From an uncultured Lachnospiraceae bacterium (GTDB lineage Bacteria; Bacillota; Clostridia; Lachnospirales; Lachnospiraceae): DNA of 12,017 bases. The notes under the pieces were generated by a model, which did not search any database, was not told where the DNA came from, and was given only the letters and a program-made list of their open reading frames with translations. Shown here piece by piece: positions 5,715 to 12,017 of the stretch; position 1 is the stretch's first letter; every line of letters begins with the position of its first letter. The stretch covers positions 1-12,017 of the forward strand of contig CASGVX010000031.1 of NCBI GenBank assembly GCA_949346185.1. Direction: 5' to 3'. A program made the position numbers and the translations under genes.

Positions 5715-6731
5715 GACATGCTGCATTGCCAGGCTGATGGCGGTGATGCCCGTCCAGCAGGCAAATCCCATGATGATGGGCTTTGCGCCAGTCTTGACGA
5801 GTTTTACGATATTGGTATTCAGACCGATGGCACCCATTGCCATGATAATTAAGAATTTGCTCAATTCCTTCATGGGGGCGAAGAAATCTGCTGACACGTG
5901 AAATGGGCCGGTGCAGATAGTGGTAATCAGGGATGCGGCGATAAACCACAGGATAAAGAAGGGGAATATCTTCTTTATATCTACCTTGTTGCCGCTGCTT
6001 TTTTCCTGACGGGTGCGGAAGAAAGCCAGCACTAGGGTGATGGGGATGATAGCCAGCGTCCGGGTGAGCTTGACCGTGACTGCCTTATCCAAGGTGGCGC
6101 TGCCCAGATGATACAGGTTGTCCCAAGTGGCGGCGCAGGCGGTGACAGAGGAGGTGTCGTTTACTGCCGTTCCGGCAAAGACGCCGAAGGCTTCCCCGGT
6201 ATCTGTGGCGAATCCTGCCATTGCGCCCAGATGGGGGAAAATCAGTGCTGCCAGTACATTAAAAAGGAAGATGACGCTGATGGACTGTGCCACCTCCTCA
6301 TCGTCTGCCTCGATGACTGGGGCGGTGGCCGCTACGGCGCTGCCGCCGCAGATGGAACTTCCTACCCCCACCAGGGTGCTGATTTTGCCGGGCACATGCA
6401 TGGCTTTATGTAGTGCGAAGCTGATAATCAGGCTGGCTGAGATGGTGCAGATAATGATGGGAAGGCTCTGCCTGCCCGTTTCTAGCACGATGGAGAGATT
6501 CAGGCCGAAGCCCAGAAATATCACGGCCCACTGCAAGATCTTTTTGCTGGTGAATCGGATGCCCTCTTGGAATATTCCCTTTTCCTTCCAGAATAGGGTG
6601 ATAATCATGCCGATCAGTATGGCGATTACCGGACCGCCGATGATGGGGAATTGCTTTCCCAGAAAGTGGGAGGGGACTGCGATGGCTAGGCATAGCAGAA
6701 GCCCCATGGCAATTTCTTTGAGTTTTTTCAT
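5700..6731 (-). CDS. yeiH: YeiH family (UPF0324) putative sulfate/organosulfonate exporter
   Basis: The 343-residue integral membrane protein matches the YeiH/UPF0324 family (putative sulfate exporter, PSE) over its usual length. Diagnostic motifs are IIGGPVIAILIGM (30-42), a GLNLS segment (76-80), VGVGSSICGGSAVAATAPVI (121-140) and FAGTAVNDTSSV (185-196). A central charged segment (about 233-247) separates the two helix bundles. The sulfate-export label comes from weak evidence in a few bacteria; the true substrate here is unknown. Start ATG 6729-6731 has GAGGTG 5 nt upstream. A promoter with both consensus hexamers lies at 6765-6792, so expression may be strong or controlled by a repressor. 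No LysR-type regulator sits beside it, unlike the E. coli locus. The 3' end overlaps the MATE gene tail-to-tail by 15 bp with no terminator between. Confidence 0.9.
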   Translation of the reverse strand: MKKLKEIAMGLLLCLAIAVPSHFLGKQFPIIGGPVIAILIGMIITLFWKEKGIFQEGIRFTSKKILQWAVIFLGFGLNLSIVLETGRQSLPIIICTISASLIISFALHKAMHVPGKISTLVGVGSSICGGSAVAATAPVIEADDEEVAQSISVIFLFNVLAALIFPHLGAMAGFATDTGEAFGVFAGTAVNDTSSVTACAATWDNLYHLGSATLDKAVTVKLTRTLAIIPITLVLAFFRTRQEKSSGNKVDIKKIFPFFILWFIAASLITTICTGPFHVSADFFAPMKELSKFLIIMAMGAIGLNTNIVKLVKTGAKPIIMGFACWTGITAISLAMQHVLGIW

Positions 6732-6764
6732 ATGGACACCTCACTTTCGCTTCTTTCATCAATG

Positions 6765-6792
6765 ATTATATACATAACTATTTTTTTGTCAA
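6765..6792 (-). promoter_or_regulatory. Consensus sigma-A promoter for yeiH
   Basis: Read on the minus strand, TTGACA (6787-6792) and TATAAT (6765-6770) both match the sigma-A consensus exactly, with a 16-nt spacer containing an A-tract. The start site would be near 6758, about 26 nt before ATG 6731. Two perfect hexamers are rare and suggest strong basal activity. Confidence 0.8.
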
Positions 6793-6793
6793 A

Positions 6794-6822
6794 TTGAACT
6801 CCTGTTTTTTCTGTGGTATGAT
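6794..6822 (+). promoter_or_regulatory. Sigma-A promoter for the NUDIX gene
   Basis: TTGAAC (6794-6799), a 17-nt spacer and TATGAT (6817-6822) match consensus at 4 of 6 and 5 of 6 positions. Its -35 begins one base after the -35 of the divergent yeiH promoter. The leader to ATG 6877 would be about 48 nt. Confidence 0.65.
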
Positions 6823-6876
6823 TTATGATGTTGTCACGATTCGCAGTCATATTTTAGAATATTGGAGGTGCTGGCT

Positions 6877-7449
6877 ATGAAGTTTGAGAGTATTAAGAAA
6901 ATCATTGGCGGAAGATTCATCCACCGATATGACATTACCTACAGGACGGAGGATGGGGGAGAGAAGGTATATGAAATGATTAGCCGGAAGGGGGATATCA
7001 GAAGCCATGGGGAATTGATTTCTACCACGCCGGATGCGGTGGTGCTGATTATGCATGACGAGACGGGACAGAAGATCTTGATTGACCGGGAGTTTCGCCT
7101 GGCCACCGGGGAGTGGGTATATAATTTTCCGGCGGGTCTGATTGATGAGGGGGAGACGCCGGAGGAGAGTGCGAAAAGAGAATTGTGGGAGGAGACGGGA
7201 CTGGAGCTGTATGCGGTAGAGGATGTGATTCCCATCAGCTACAGTGCGGTGGGATTCTCCAATGAGACCAATGTGTGCATCGTGGGGAGGGCTAGGGGAG
7301 AGTTTCGGGAGAGTACTTCCGTGGTGGAGGAAATCGAGCCGGGCTGGTATACGAAGGCTCAGGTGCGGGAACTGATTGCAAGCCATCCCTTTGCCGCCAG
7401 AACTCAGGCATATTGCTATGTCTGGAGCCAAGATGAAAAGAATTGCTAG
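6877..7449 (+). CDS. NUDIX hydrolase, ADP-ribose pyrophosphatase-like
   Basis: The 190-residue protein carries a complete NUDIX box. Gly87 is followed by Glu93 (five between), then Arg101-Glu102, Glu105-Glu106 and Gly108, fitting G-x5-E-x7-R-E-x2-E-E-x-G. These glutamates bind the Mg2+ that drives pyrophosphate-bond cleavage of nucleoside-diphosphate-X substrates. The upstream part (REFRLATGEWVYNFPAGLID, 71-90) resembles ADP-ribose pyrophosphatases, where an R-x-x-R-x-x-x-x-x-W-x-x-E/N-x-P-A-G pattern is usual, but substrate remains a guess. A basic N-terminal segment and the region around residues 19-48 form the usual preceding strands. Start ATG 6877 follows GGAGGTG (6864-6870) with a 6-nt spacer. 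Promoter at 6794-6822. The ylbJ-like gene follows on the same strand about 100 nt downstream without a visible terminator, so read-through is possible. Confidence 0.9.
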   Translation: MKFESIKKIIGGRFIHRYDITYRTEDGGEKVYEMISRKGDIRSHGELISTTPDAVVLIMHDETGQKILIDREFRLATGEWVYNFPAGLIDEGETPEESAKRELWEETGLELYAVEDVIPISYSAVGFSNETNVCIVGRARGEFRESTSVVEEIEPGWYTKAQVRELIASHPFAARTQAYCYVWSQDEKNC

Positions 7450-7475
7450 GCCGGAAAAAAACATGGGACAGCGGG

Positions 7476-7504
7476 GCATAAACGGCATTGGAATTTCATA
7501 GGAT
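7476..7504 (+). promoter_or_regulatory. Candidate sigma-E-like sporulation promoter
   Basis: GCATAAA (7476-7482), a 14-nt spacer and CATAGGAT (7497-7504) resemble the Bacillus subtilis sigma-E pattern kmATAtt-N14/15-CATACAAT: core ATA in the -35 and 6 of 8 in the -10. The next gene is ylbJ-like, and B. subtilis ylbJ is sigma-E dependent. The match is imperfect and was found by eye. Confidence 0.35.
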
Positions 7505-7523
7505 AAGGGAAAAGAGGTTTGTG

Positions 7524-7535
7524 GATATGCATATC
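7524..7535. repeat. 12-bp perfect palindrome in the ylbJ leader
   Basis: GATATGCATATC is a perfect 12-bp palindrome 17 nt before the ylbJ-like start codon, just upstream of the ribosome binding site. It could be a protein operator downstream of the candidate promoter, or chance. As RNA it would pair poorly because there is no loop. Confidence 0.4.
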
Positions 7536-7551
7536 TGCCAAGGTGCGTCTT

Positions 7552-8496
7552 ATGAAACGAAAAATATTGATGCTCTCTCTCTGTCTGGGGGTTTTATTGT
7601 TTGTCTTATTCCCTGAGGTAGTCAATCGGGGGGCGAAGACGGGATTGCTTTTGTGGTTTCACACGGTGCTTCCGGCTCTGCTCCCTTTTATGATTCTATC
7701 CACCTTCATGGTGAAGGAAAATATTACCGGGGTGGTGAGCCGGGTGGCGGCTCCTGTATTTTGCCGCCTGTTTGGCGTGAGCCGGGCTGGCTGCTACCCT
7801 GTGGCAATCGGTCTGCTGTCCGGGTATCCCGTGGGAGCGCGGACGGTAGCCCAGGTATATGGCCGAGGCATGGTTTCCAAGGAGGAGGCTCAGTATATTC
7901 TATCTTTCTGCAATAATGCCAGCCCTATGTTCATGCTGGAATACATTGGGCTGGAATGCATGAATATGAAGGTGCCCGCCCAGCTATGCCTGCTTCTTTA
8001 TCTGTCTGCCTGGCTAGGCGCCCTCTGGGACAGGGTAGGCAAAAAATATCATTTTAGCGAGAGAGAGGGGCGGGGGGACATTGGCCCTTCCTGCCGCCGG
8101 GGAAACTGGATTGCCTCTCTGGACGAGAGTATTCTGGATGCCTTTGTTGTGATTGCAAAGGTGGGGGGATATATGATGCTTTTTTCCATTATTGCTCTGT
8201 GGATGGAAAATGTTTTGCCGCTGGAGGATGTGATTAAATACATAGGAATTGGAGTTTTGGAGATAACAACTGGGGGAGCATTATTTGCCCGCCTTCCTTT
8301 GGCGAATTGGCTGCAGGGAGGGATTTTTCTGGGGCTCTGCGCTTTTGGAGGGCTTTCCAGCGTGGCTCAGACTGCCAGTGTGCTAAGCGATACGGATCTT
8401 TCCGTGAAGAAATATGTTCTGGCAAAGATTCGGCAGATGGGGATTGCCTTTGCGCTGGGGGCGGGCTGGTTCTATATCAAAGGAAGATTTCTATGA
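7552..8496 (+). CDS. ylbJ: YlbJ-like sporulation integral membrane protein (gate/nucleoside-recognition domain)
   Basis: The 314-residue polytopic membrane protein has the motifs of the YlbJ branch of the gate (nucleoside-recognition) domain family. They are LLWFHTVLPALLPFMILSTF (33-52), LLSGYPVGART (88-98), a G-x-V-S-K-E-E-A segment (106-113) and SFCNNASPMF (118-127). Helices lie at about 5-20, 31-53, 80-103, 140-160, then 200-225, 235-255 and 265-285 in the C-terminal half. In B. subtilis, YlbJ (about 400 residues) is made in the mother cell and needed for proper spore cortex formation; its transport substrate is unclear. This version is shorter, so equivalence is inferred. Start ATG 7552 has AAGGTG 6 nt upstream; an in-frame TTG at 7519 is unlikely. 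The phospholipase C-like gene follows after 30 nt, so the two form an operon. Confidence 0.75.
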   Translation: MKRKILMLSLCLGVLLFVLFPEVVNRGAKTGLLLWFHTVLPALLPFMILSTFMVKENITGVVSRVAAPVFCRLFGVSRAGCYPVAIGLLSGYPVGARTVAQVYGRGMVSKEEAQYILSFCNNASPMFMLEYIGLECMNMKVPAQLCLLLYLSAWLGALWDRVGKKYHFSEREGRGDIGPSCRRGNWIASLDESILDAFVVIAKVGGYMMLFSIIALWMENVLPLEDVIKYIGIGVLEITTGGALFARLPLANWLQGGIFLGLCAFGGLSSVAQTASVLSDTDLSVKKYVLAKIRQMGIAFALGAGWFYIKGRFL

Positions 8497-8526
8497 GAGA
8501 TTTGACGGGAGAGGAGAGGTGATTGG

Positions 8527-9612
8527 ATGGCAGGGTTTGCTGCGCATGAGATATTTGGGCGGGAGGTATTTGGAAAGTTTACGAATGAGGAATTGCTTGG
8601 GATTGTGGAGGAACATGAGGGGATTTTTGGGATTGGCTGTCAGGGACCGGATTTATTTTTATATGACCTGCCCATGCTGGCATGTGGCAGGGAGCGGAAT
8701 GTAGGAGCCAGGATGCACCAGGAGGGGACGGCTAGGTTCTTCGCCTACCTCTGGCAGACGGTGTGGGAGGCAGATAGTTCCCTGAAGATGGAGGTGGGGC
8801 TCGCCTACCTCTATGGCGCCCTTGCCCATTATACTCTGGATACCATGATGCATCCATATATTTATGCCCGGATTGGATACGACCCGGACGTGCCGTATTC
8901 CAAGAGGGCGACGAGAGGGTTGCACCACAGGCTGGAGGCGGCGATTGATGCCAAGCTTTTGTCGTTGAAAAGCGATGCGCTGCCCTCCCAGTACAAGCCC
9001 TGCGAGTATATGGAAACGAATCGGAAGGAAAGGGAATGCCTGGCAGATATTTTGGTAAAGGCAGTGGGGCGCACGTATAAGGTCAGGCTGAAGAGGGAAA
9101 ATGTATTCGGCGCTATCAAGATGATGCGGATGATAGCCTGCGGATTTTACGGGGGGAGCGAGAAGAAGCGGAAAGAGCTGGAGAAGTGGGAGCATCGTAT
9201 ATCGGAGTATGGCCTCTTTAGCAATTTGATGGTGACAGATGATGATATCCGAAAGAGAAAGGTGATGAATCATGAAAAGATGCCTTGGAAGAATCCATGG
9301 GATTCCAGCAGGGAGAGTCAGGATTCCGTCTGGGAAATCTATGGGAAGGCAGTGGGGCGCTATGGACAGTACCGGAAAGAATTTGAACAGCTGGAGGAAT
9401 GGGTGCTGGGGCGCAGGGAAGAATTGATTCTCAAGGAGGAAAAGGGAAATAGAAAAATACATGTTATGGGAAAAGGGGGGAAGAAAAAAGACAATACATC
9501 TGTTATAATGGAACAGCCGAACCGTGAGAGGGAAGAGGAGGTTTGTGCCGAAATCCGCCGGAGCGTAAGGAAGATGGGCAATTTGTCTTATTATAGCGGG
9601 CTGCCTTTGTGA
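8527..9612 (+). CDS. Zinc-dependent phospholipase C family protein
   Basis: The 361-residue product matches the zinc-dependent phospholipase C family (Pfam Zn_dep_PLPC) in its first half. It begins MAGFAAHEIFGREVF and carries GPDLFLYD (40-47), MHQEGTARFFAYL (63-75), YLYGALAHYTLDTMMHPYIY (94-113) and HHRLEAAIDAKLL (133-145). Likely metal ligands are His7, Asp42, His64, His101, Asp105, His109, His133 or His134 and Glu137. The rest is highly charged; residues 305-345 are rich in Lys, Arg and Glu and look disordered. There is no signal peptide, unlike secreted clostridial phospholipase C toxins, so it probably acts inside the cell (or the mother cell) if it is an enzyme at all. Phospholipid hydrolysis is therefore unproven. 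Start ATG 8527 follows GAGAGGTG with a 6-nt spacer, 30 nt after the ylbJ-like gene. The family call is good; the function is open. Confidence 0.8.
   Translation: MAGFAAHEIFGREVFGKFTNEELLGIVEEHEGIFGIGCQGPDLFLYDLPMLACGRERNVGARMHQEGTARFFAYLWQTVWEADSSLKMEVGLAYLYGALAHYTLDTMMHPYIYARIGYDPDVPYSKRATRGLHHRLEAAIDAKLLSLKSDALPSQYKPCEYMETNRKERECLADILVKAVGRTYKVRLKRENVFGAIKMMRMIACGFYGGSEKKRKELEKWEHRISEYGLFSNLMVTDDDIRKRKVMNHEKMPWKNPWDSSRESQDSVWEIYGKAVGRYGQYRKEFEQLEEWVLGRREELILKEEKGNRKIHVMGKGGKKKDNTSVIMEQPNREREEEVCAEIRRSVRKMGNLSYYSGLPL
9501..9509 (+). promoter_or_regulatory. Candidate extended -10 promoter for the M18 aminopeptidase gene
   Basis: TGTTATAAT gives a perfect TATAAT (9504-9509) preceded by the extended -10 TGn element, inside the 3' end of the phospholipase C-like gene and about 185 nt before ATG 9695. 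No good -35 is present at the right distance (AAGAAA at 9481-9486). It could let the aminopeptidase gene be transcribed separately. Confidence 0.3.
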
Positions 9613-9694
9613 TGGTGTAATTGCCCTTGCGGGGGAAAATGGGATTGATGATGGGAAATTACTGTGATTTATGATGATGGAAAGGATGGACAGG

Positions 9695-11074
9695 ATGGAG
9701 AGAAAGAATATTTGGAATTATTACACGGAAAAGGATTTGAAAAAATTAGACAAGATTTGCAAGAAATACTTGGATTTCCTCAGTGTTGGAAAGACGGAGA
9801 GGGAATGCACCCGGGAGATCGTCCGTCAGGCGAAGGAGGCGGGATATGAGGATTTGGAGGAGATTGTAGAGAAGGAGAAGTCTCTGAAAGCGGGGGACAA
9901 GGTATACTATGTGTGCATGAAAAAGGCGGTTGCCTTGTTTCATATCGGGAAGAGGCCCTTGGAGGAAGGAATGAATATTCTGGGGGCTCATATTGATTCC
10001 CCCAGACTGGACGTGAAGCAGAATCCCCTCTATGAAAAGGGGGAGATGTCCTATCTGGATACCCATTATTATGGCGGAATCAAGAAATACCAGTGGGTGT
10101 CTATGCCTTTGGCAATCCACGGCGTGGTGGTGAAGAAGGATGGTTCTACGGAGACGATTTGCATCGGGGAGAAGGACAGCGACCCGGTATTCTGCGTGTC
10201 AGATCTGCTGATTCACCTGGCAGGGGAGCAGATGGAAAAAAAGGCGGCAAAAGTGGTAGAGGGGGAGAAGCTGGACCTCCTTGTGGGCAGCATGCCATTG
10301 GAGGGTGAGGAAAAGGATGCCGTAAAGGCAAATGTGCTGAAACTTCTGAAAGAGGAGTATGGCATGGAGGAGGCGGATTTTATCTCCGCAGAGCTGGAGA
10401 TTGTTCCGGCAGGAAGAGCTAGGGAATTGGGCTTTGACCGGAGCATGATTCTGTCCTACGGCCAGGATGACAGGGTGTGCGCCTACACTTCTCTGGATGC
10501 CATGCTGGAGGTGGACAAGCTGGAAAAGACCGCATGCTGCCTTCTGGTGGATAAGGAAGAGATTGGCAGCGTGGGAGCCACGGGGATGCAGTCCCATTTC
10601 TTTGAGAATGCGGTGGCGGAAATCATGAACTGCATGGGGGATTTCAGCGAATTGTGTCTGCGCCGCTGCCTAAAGAATAGTCGCATGCTCTCCTCTGATG
10701 TGAATGCAGGGTATGATCCTCTGTACTATACTTACTTTGAGAAGAAGAATGCCTCCTTCTGCGGCTATGGCGTGGTGTTCAGCAAATTTACCGGCAGCCG
10801 GGGAAAGAGCGGTTCCAATGATGCCAATGCGGAATATCTGGCGGCTTTGCGCCGCATGATGGACGATAACCATGTATTCTACCAGACGGCGGAACTGGGC
10901 AAGGTGGATGTGGGGGGCGGCGGCACCATCGCCTACATTCTCTCTCTCTATGGGATGGAGGTCATTGACTGCGGGGTGGCGGTGCTTAGCATGCATGGGC
11001 CATGGGAGGTGACCAGCAAGGCGGATATCTACGAGGCGCAGAAATGTTATGTCACGTTTCTGGAAAACGCCTGA
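9695..11074 (+). CDS. M18 family metallo-aminopeptidase
   Basis: The 459-residue protein is a full-length M18 aminopeptidase, cytosolic, removing N-terminal residues (often acidic or neutral) from peptides. The five metal-binding positions are visible: His99 in GAHIDSPRLD (97-106), Asp258 or 259 in YGQDDRVCAYTS (255-266), the Glu288-Glu289 pair in VDKEEIGSVGATG (285-297), Asp335 in SSDVNAGYDP (333-342) and His434 in LSMHGPWE (431-438). Asp101 is the usual activating residue beside the first histidine. GSRGKSGSNDANAEY (367-381) and KVDVGGGGTIA (403-413) are also family-typical. Members usually assemble into dodecamers. Length and the KKYQWVSMPLAIHG segment (130-143) favour the aminopeptidase-1 subgroup. 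I choose ATG 9695, with GGAAAGG 9 nt upstream; in-frame ATGs at 9671, 9674, 9677 and 9686 have weaker or no ribosome binding site. It lies 82 nt after the phospholipase C-like gene. Confidence 0.93.
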   Translation: MERKNIWNYYTEKDLKKLDKICKKYLDFLSVGKTERECTREIVRQAKEAGYEDLEEIVEKEKSLKAGDKVYYVCMKKAVALFHIGKRPLEEGMNILGAHIDSPRLDVKQNPLYEKGEMSYLDTHYYGGIKKYQWVSMPLAIHGVVVKKDGSTETICIGEKDSDPVFCVSDLLIHLAGEQMEKKAAKVVEGEKLDLLVGSMPLEGEEKDAVKANVLKLLKEEYGMEEADFISAELEIVPAGRARELGFDRSMILSYGQDDRVCAYTSLDAMLEVDKLEKTACCLLVDKEEIGSVGATGMQSHFFENAVAEIMNCMGDFSELCLRRCLKNSRMLSSDVNAGYDPLYYTYFEKKNASFCGYGVVFSKFTGSRGKSGSNDANAEYLAALRRMMDDNHVFYQTAELGKVDVGGGGTIAYILSLYGMEVIDCGVAVLSMHGPWEVTSKADIYEAQKCYVTFLENA

Positions 11075-11123
11075 TGGGATGGATGGCTGTGAAGGGTAAC
11101 TGCGCACGCAAATAGGAAATAAG

Positions 11124-11150
11124 ACAGCCGCCCCGGGCATGGGCGGCTGT
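11124..11150. terminator. Intrinsic terminator between M18 and the D,D-carboxypeptidase gene
   Basis: ACAGCCGCCC (11124-11133) and GGGCGGCTGT (11141-11150) form a perfect, very GC-rich 10-bp stem with a 7-nt loop. The T-rich flank (CTTATTTCCTATTTG) lies on the minus-strand side, so it terminates the carboxypeptidase gene best; it may also stop the M18 transcript, though no T-tract follows on plus. Confidence 0.75.
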
Positions 11151-11186
11151 GCTGAACTTCGCTGATGCATAGGCGGCTGCATGGGG

Positions 11187-12017
11187 CTAGCCGTGGCGCT
11201 GGAATAGGAATAGCTTCCTGACCAGTTTCTGGTAATAGGGCAGGCTTCTGGCAGAGCAGGATTTTTGAGCCAGAATTGGAAATTCATATTGAAGGATGTC
11301 ATTTTTGTAAAACTTGTCGAAGCCGATGATATCTCCTTTTCGCACCGGGGCAATTATCTCCTTTGGCAGGGTCACTTTCCGGGTGACAGTGTCCTTTTCC
11401 TGCAGGGCGAAGGCGAGATTTTCCGACACTAGGGAGGCGATGGGAATCTCCCCCTCCGTTCCTTGGCTTGCGGGCAGGAAGGAGGGGAGTTCTTCCGGGG
11501 TGATGGATATCTTTTTAAAATTATCAAAGCCATAGTTCATCAGTGCTTTGGTGTCTTTCCATTTCCAGGACTTATTGGGGGGCCATCCGCAGGCCAGCAC
11601 GCTGGTAATGAGGGTCTGGCTTCCCTTTCTGGCGGCTCCGCAGAAACAGTAGCCTGCATTTCCGGTAAATCCGGTCTTGATGCCGATGGCTCCCGGGTAG
11701 CTGGTGAGGAAGGCGTCCCGATTGCGCACTTGGTATTTCCTAGTGCCCTTCCGGTTGGAAAATTGGTAGGAGGGAGTGGCGATGATCTTTAGAAATTCTT
11801 TATTCTTGATGGCGTAGGCGGCGATGAGGCAGAGTTCCTTTGCAGTGGTGAAGTGCTCTTTGCTGTCCAGGCCATTGGGGGTGACGAAGTTTGTTCGGAT
11901 GCAGCCCAGTTCTGCCGCTTTGGCGTTCATCATGGCGGCGAATCCCTCCACGGAGCCTCCCACATGTTCCGCAATGGCCACGGCGGTGTCATTGTGGGAT
12001 TCCAGCATCAGAGAATA
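11187..12017 (-). CDS. D-alanyl-D-alanine carboxypeptidase (S11 family), N-terminal part missing
   Basis: The gene enters from the right edge and ends at a TAG (11187-11189); 276 C-terminal residues are visible. The first visible residues, YSLMLESHNDTAVAIAEHVG, contain the SxN motif (Ser-His-Asn, visible residues 7-9). GIKTGFTG (112-119) contains the KTG motif. Between them lie GFAAMMNAKAAELG and FVTPNGLD, both typical of the penicillin-binding protein 5/DacF group. The catalytic Ser-x-x-Lys lies beyond the window. Such enzymes remove the terminal D-Ala from peptidoglycan pentapeptides outside the membrane and limit cross-linking. After the catalytic domain, a beta-rich region (about 180-260) corresponds to the PBP5 C-terminal domain, and the tail LVRKLFLFQRHG is basic and hydrophobic, fitting membrane association. 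Which paralogue this is (vegetative or sporulation) cannot be told. A terminator follows about 36 nt after the stop. Confidence 0.92.
   Translation of the reverse strand, partial: YSLMLESHNDTAVAIAEHVGGSVEGFAAMMNAKAAELGCIRTNFVTPNGLDSKEHFTTAKELCLIAAYAIKNKEFLKIIATPSYQFSNRKGTRKYQVRNRDAFLTSYPGAIGIKTGFTGNAGYCFCGAARKGSQTLITSVLACGWPPNKSWKWKDTKALMNYGFDNFKKISITPEELPSFLPASQGTEGEIPIASLVSENLAFALQEKDTVTRKVTLPKEIIAPVRKGDIIGFDKFYKNDILQYEFPILAQKSCSARSLPYYQKLVRKLFLFQRHG

Noticed and set aside
6118..6765. 215-codon open frame on the plus strand
   Set aside because: It is antisense to yeiH, which has full family motifs and a consensus promoter; the plus frame has no family resemblance.
7527..7617. Short out-of-frame ORF beginning at an ATG in the ylbJ leader
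   Set aside because: It overlaps the ylbJ-like start in another frame, ends after about 28 codons and has no feature of a regulatory leader peptide such as a run of rare or repeated codons.
8739..8815. 12-base direct repeat TCGCCTACCTCT
   Set aside because: It encodes similar Ala-Tyr-Leu segments within the conserved phospholipase C-like domain, so it is explained by coding sequence.
8659..9462. 267-codon open frame on the minus strand
   Set aside because: It mirrors the phospholipase C-like gene and shows no motifs or ribosome binding site.

Overview
The window looks like chromosomal core DNA of a spore-forming anaerobic Clostridia, most likely a Lachnospiraceae. The grounds are indirect. 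Protein sequences have that flavour, such as the MATE N-terminus with YILADTYFV and the D,D-carboxypeptidase with SHND. A YlbJ-type sporulation membrane protein is present. Purine-rich GGAGG ribosome binding sites and near-consensus sigma-A promoters fit, and GC is moderate to high with AT-rich intergenic spacers. I see no mobile element, CRISPR array, rRNA, tRNA or known riboswitch. Genus and species cannot be read from this sequence.

Layout, left to right. Positions 1-215 hold the C-terminal end of a corrinoid (B12)-binding protein. A GrpB-family protein (302-841) follows in visibly AT-richer DNA. A glycosyltransferase family 2 gene (1022-2005) overlaps by 8 bp a fused dihydroneopterin aldolase/HPPK folate gene (1998-2885), so the two look translationally coupled. 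A two-way terminator (2897-2932) separates them from a convergent gene on the minus strand (2937-3983). That gene encodes a membrane-anchored protein with seven propeller-like repeats and has its own promoter. A 432-bp AT-rich spacer with several small inverted repeats and candidate divergent promoters leads to a MATE efflux gene (4416-5714). The MATE gene runs tail-to-tail, with a 15-bp overlap, into a YeiH-family (UPF0324) transporter gene on the minus strand (5700-6731).

The YeiH promoter (exact TTGACA and TATAAT boxes) sits back-to-back with a promoter for a NUDIX hydrolase gene (6877-7449). Next on the plus strand come a YlbJ-like gate-domain membrane protein (7552-8496), a zinc-dependent phospholipase C family protein (8527-9612) and an M18 metallo-aminopeptidase (9695-11074). 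A second two-way terminator (11124-11150) faces the end of a D-alanyl-D-alanine carboxypeptidase gene on the minus strand (11187 to beyond the window).

Most genes are ordinary metabolic, transport and envelope functions. No clearly new multi-gene system is visible. The most interesting lead is a sequence resembling a sigma-E (mother-cell sporulation) promoter just upstream of the ylbJ-like/phospholipase C-like pair. It would place an uncharacterised phospholipase C-like protein under sporulation control. Other leads are the glycosyltransferase-folate gene coupling, a perfect 11-bp hairpin inside the MATE coding sequence, the overlapping divergent promoters, and alternative hairpins in the leader of the propeller gene.
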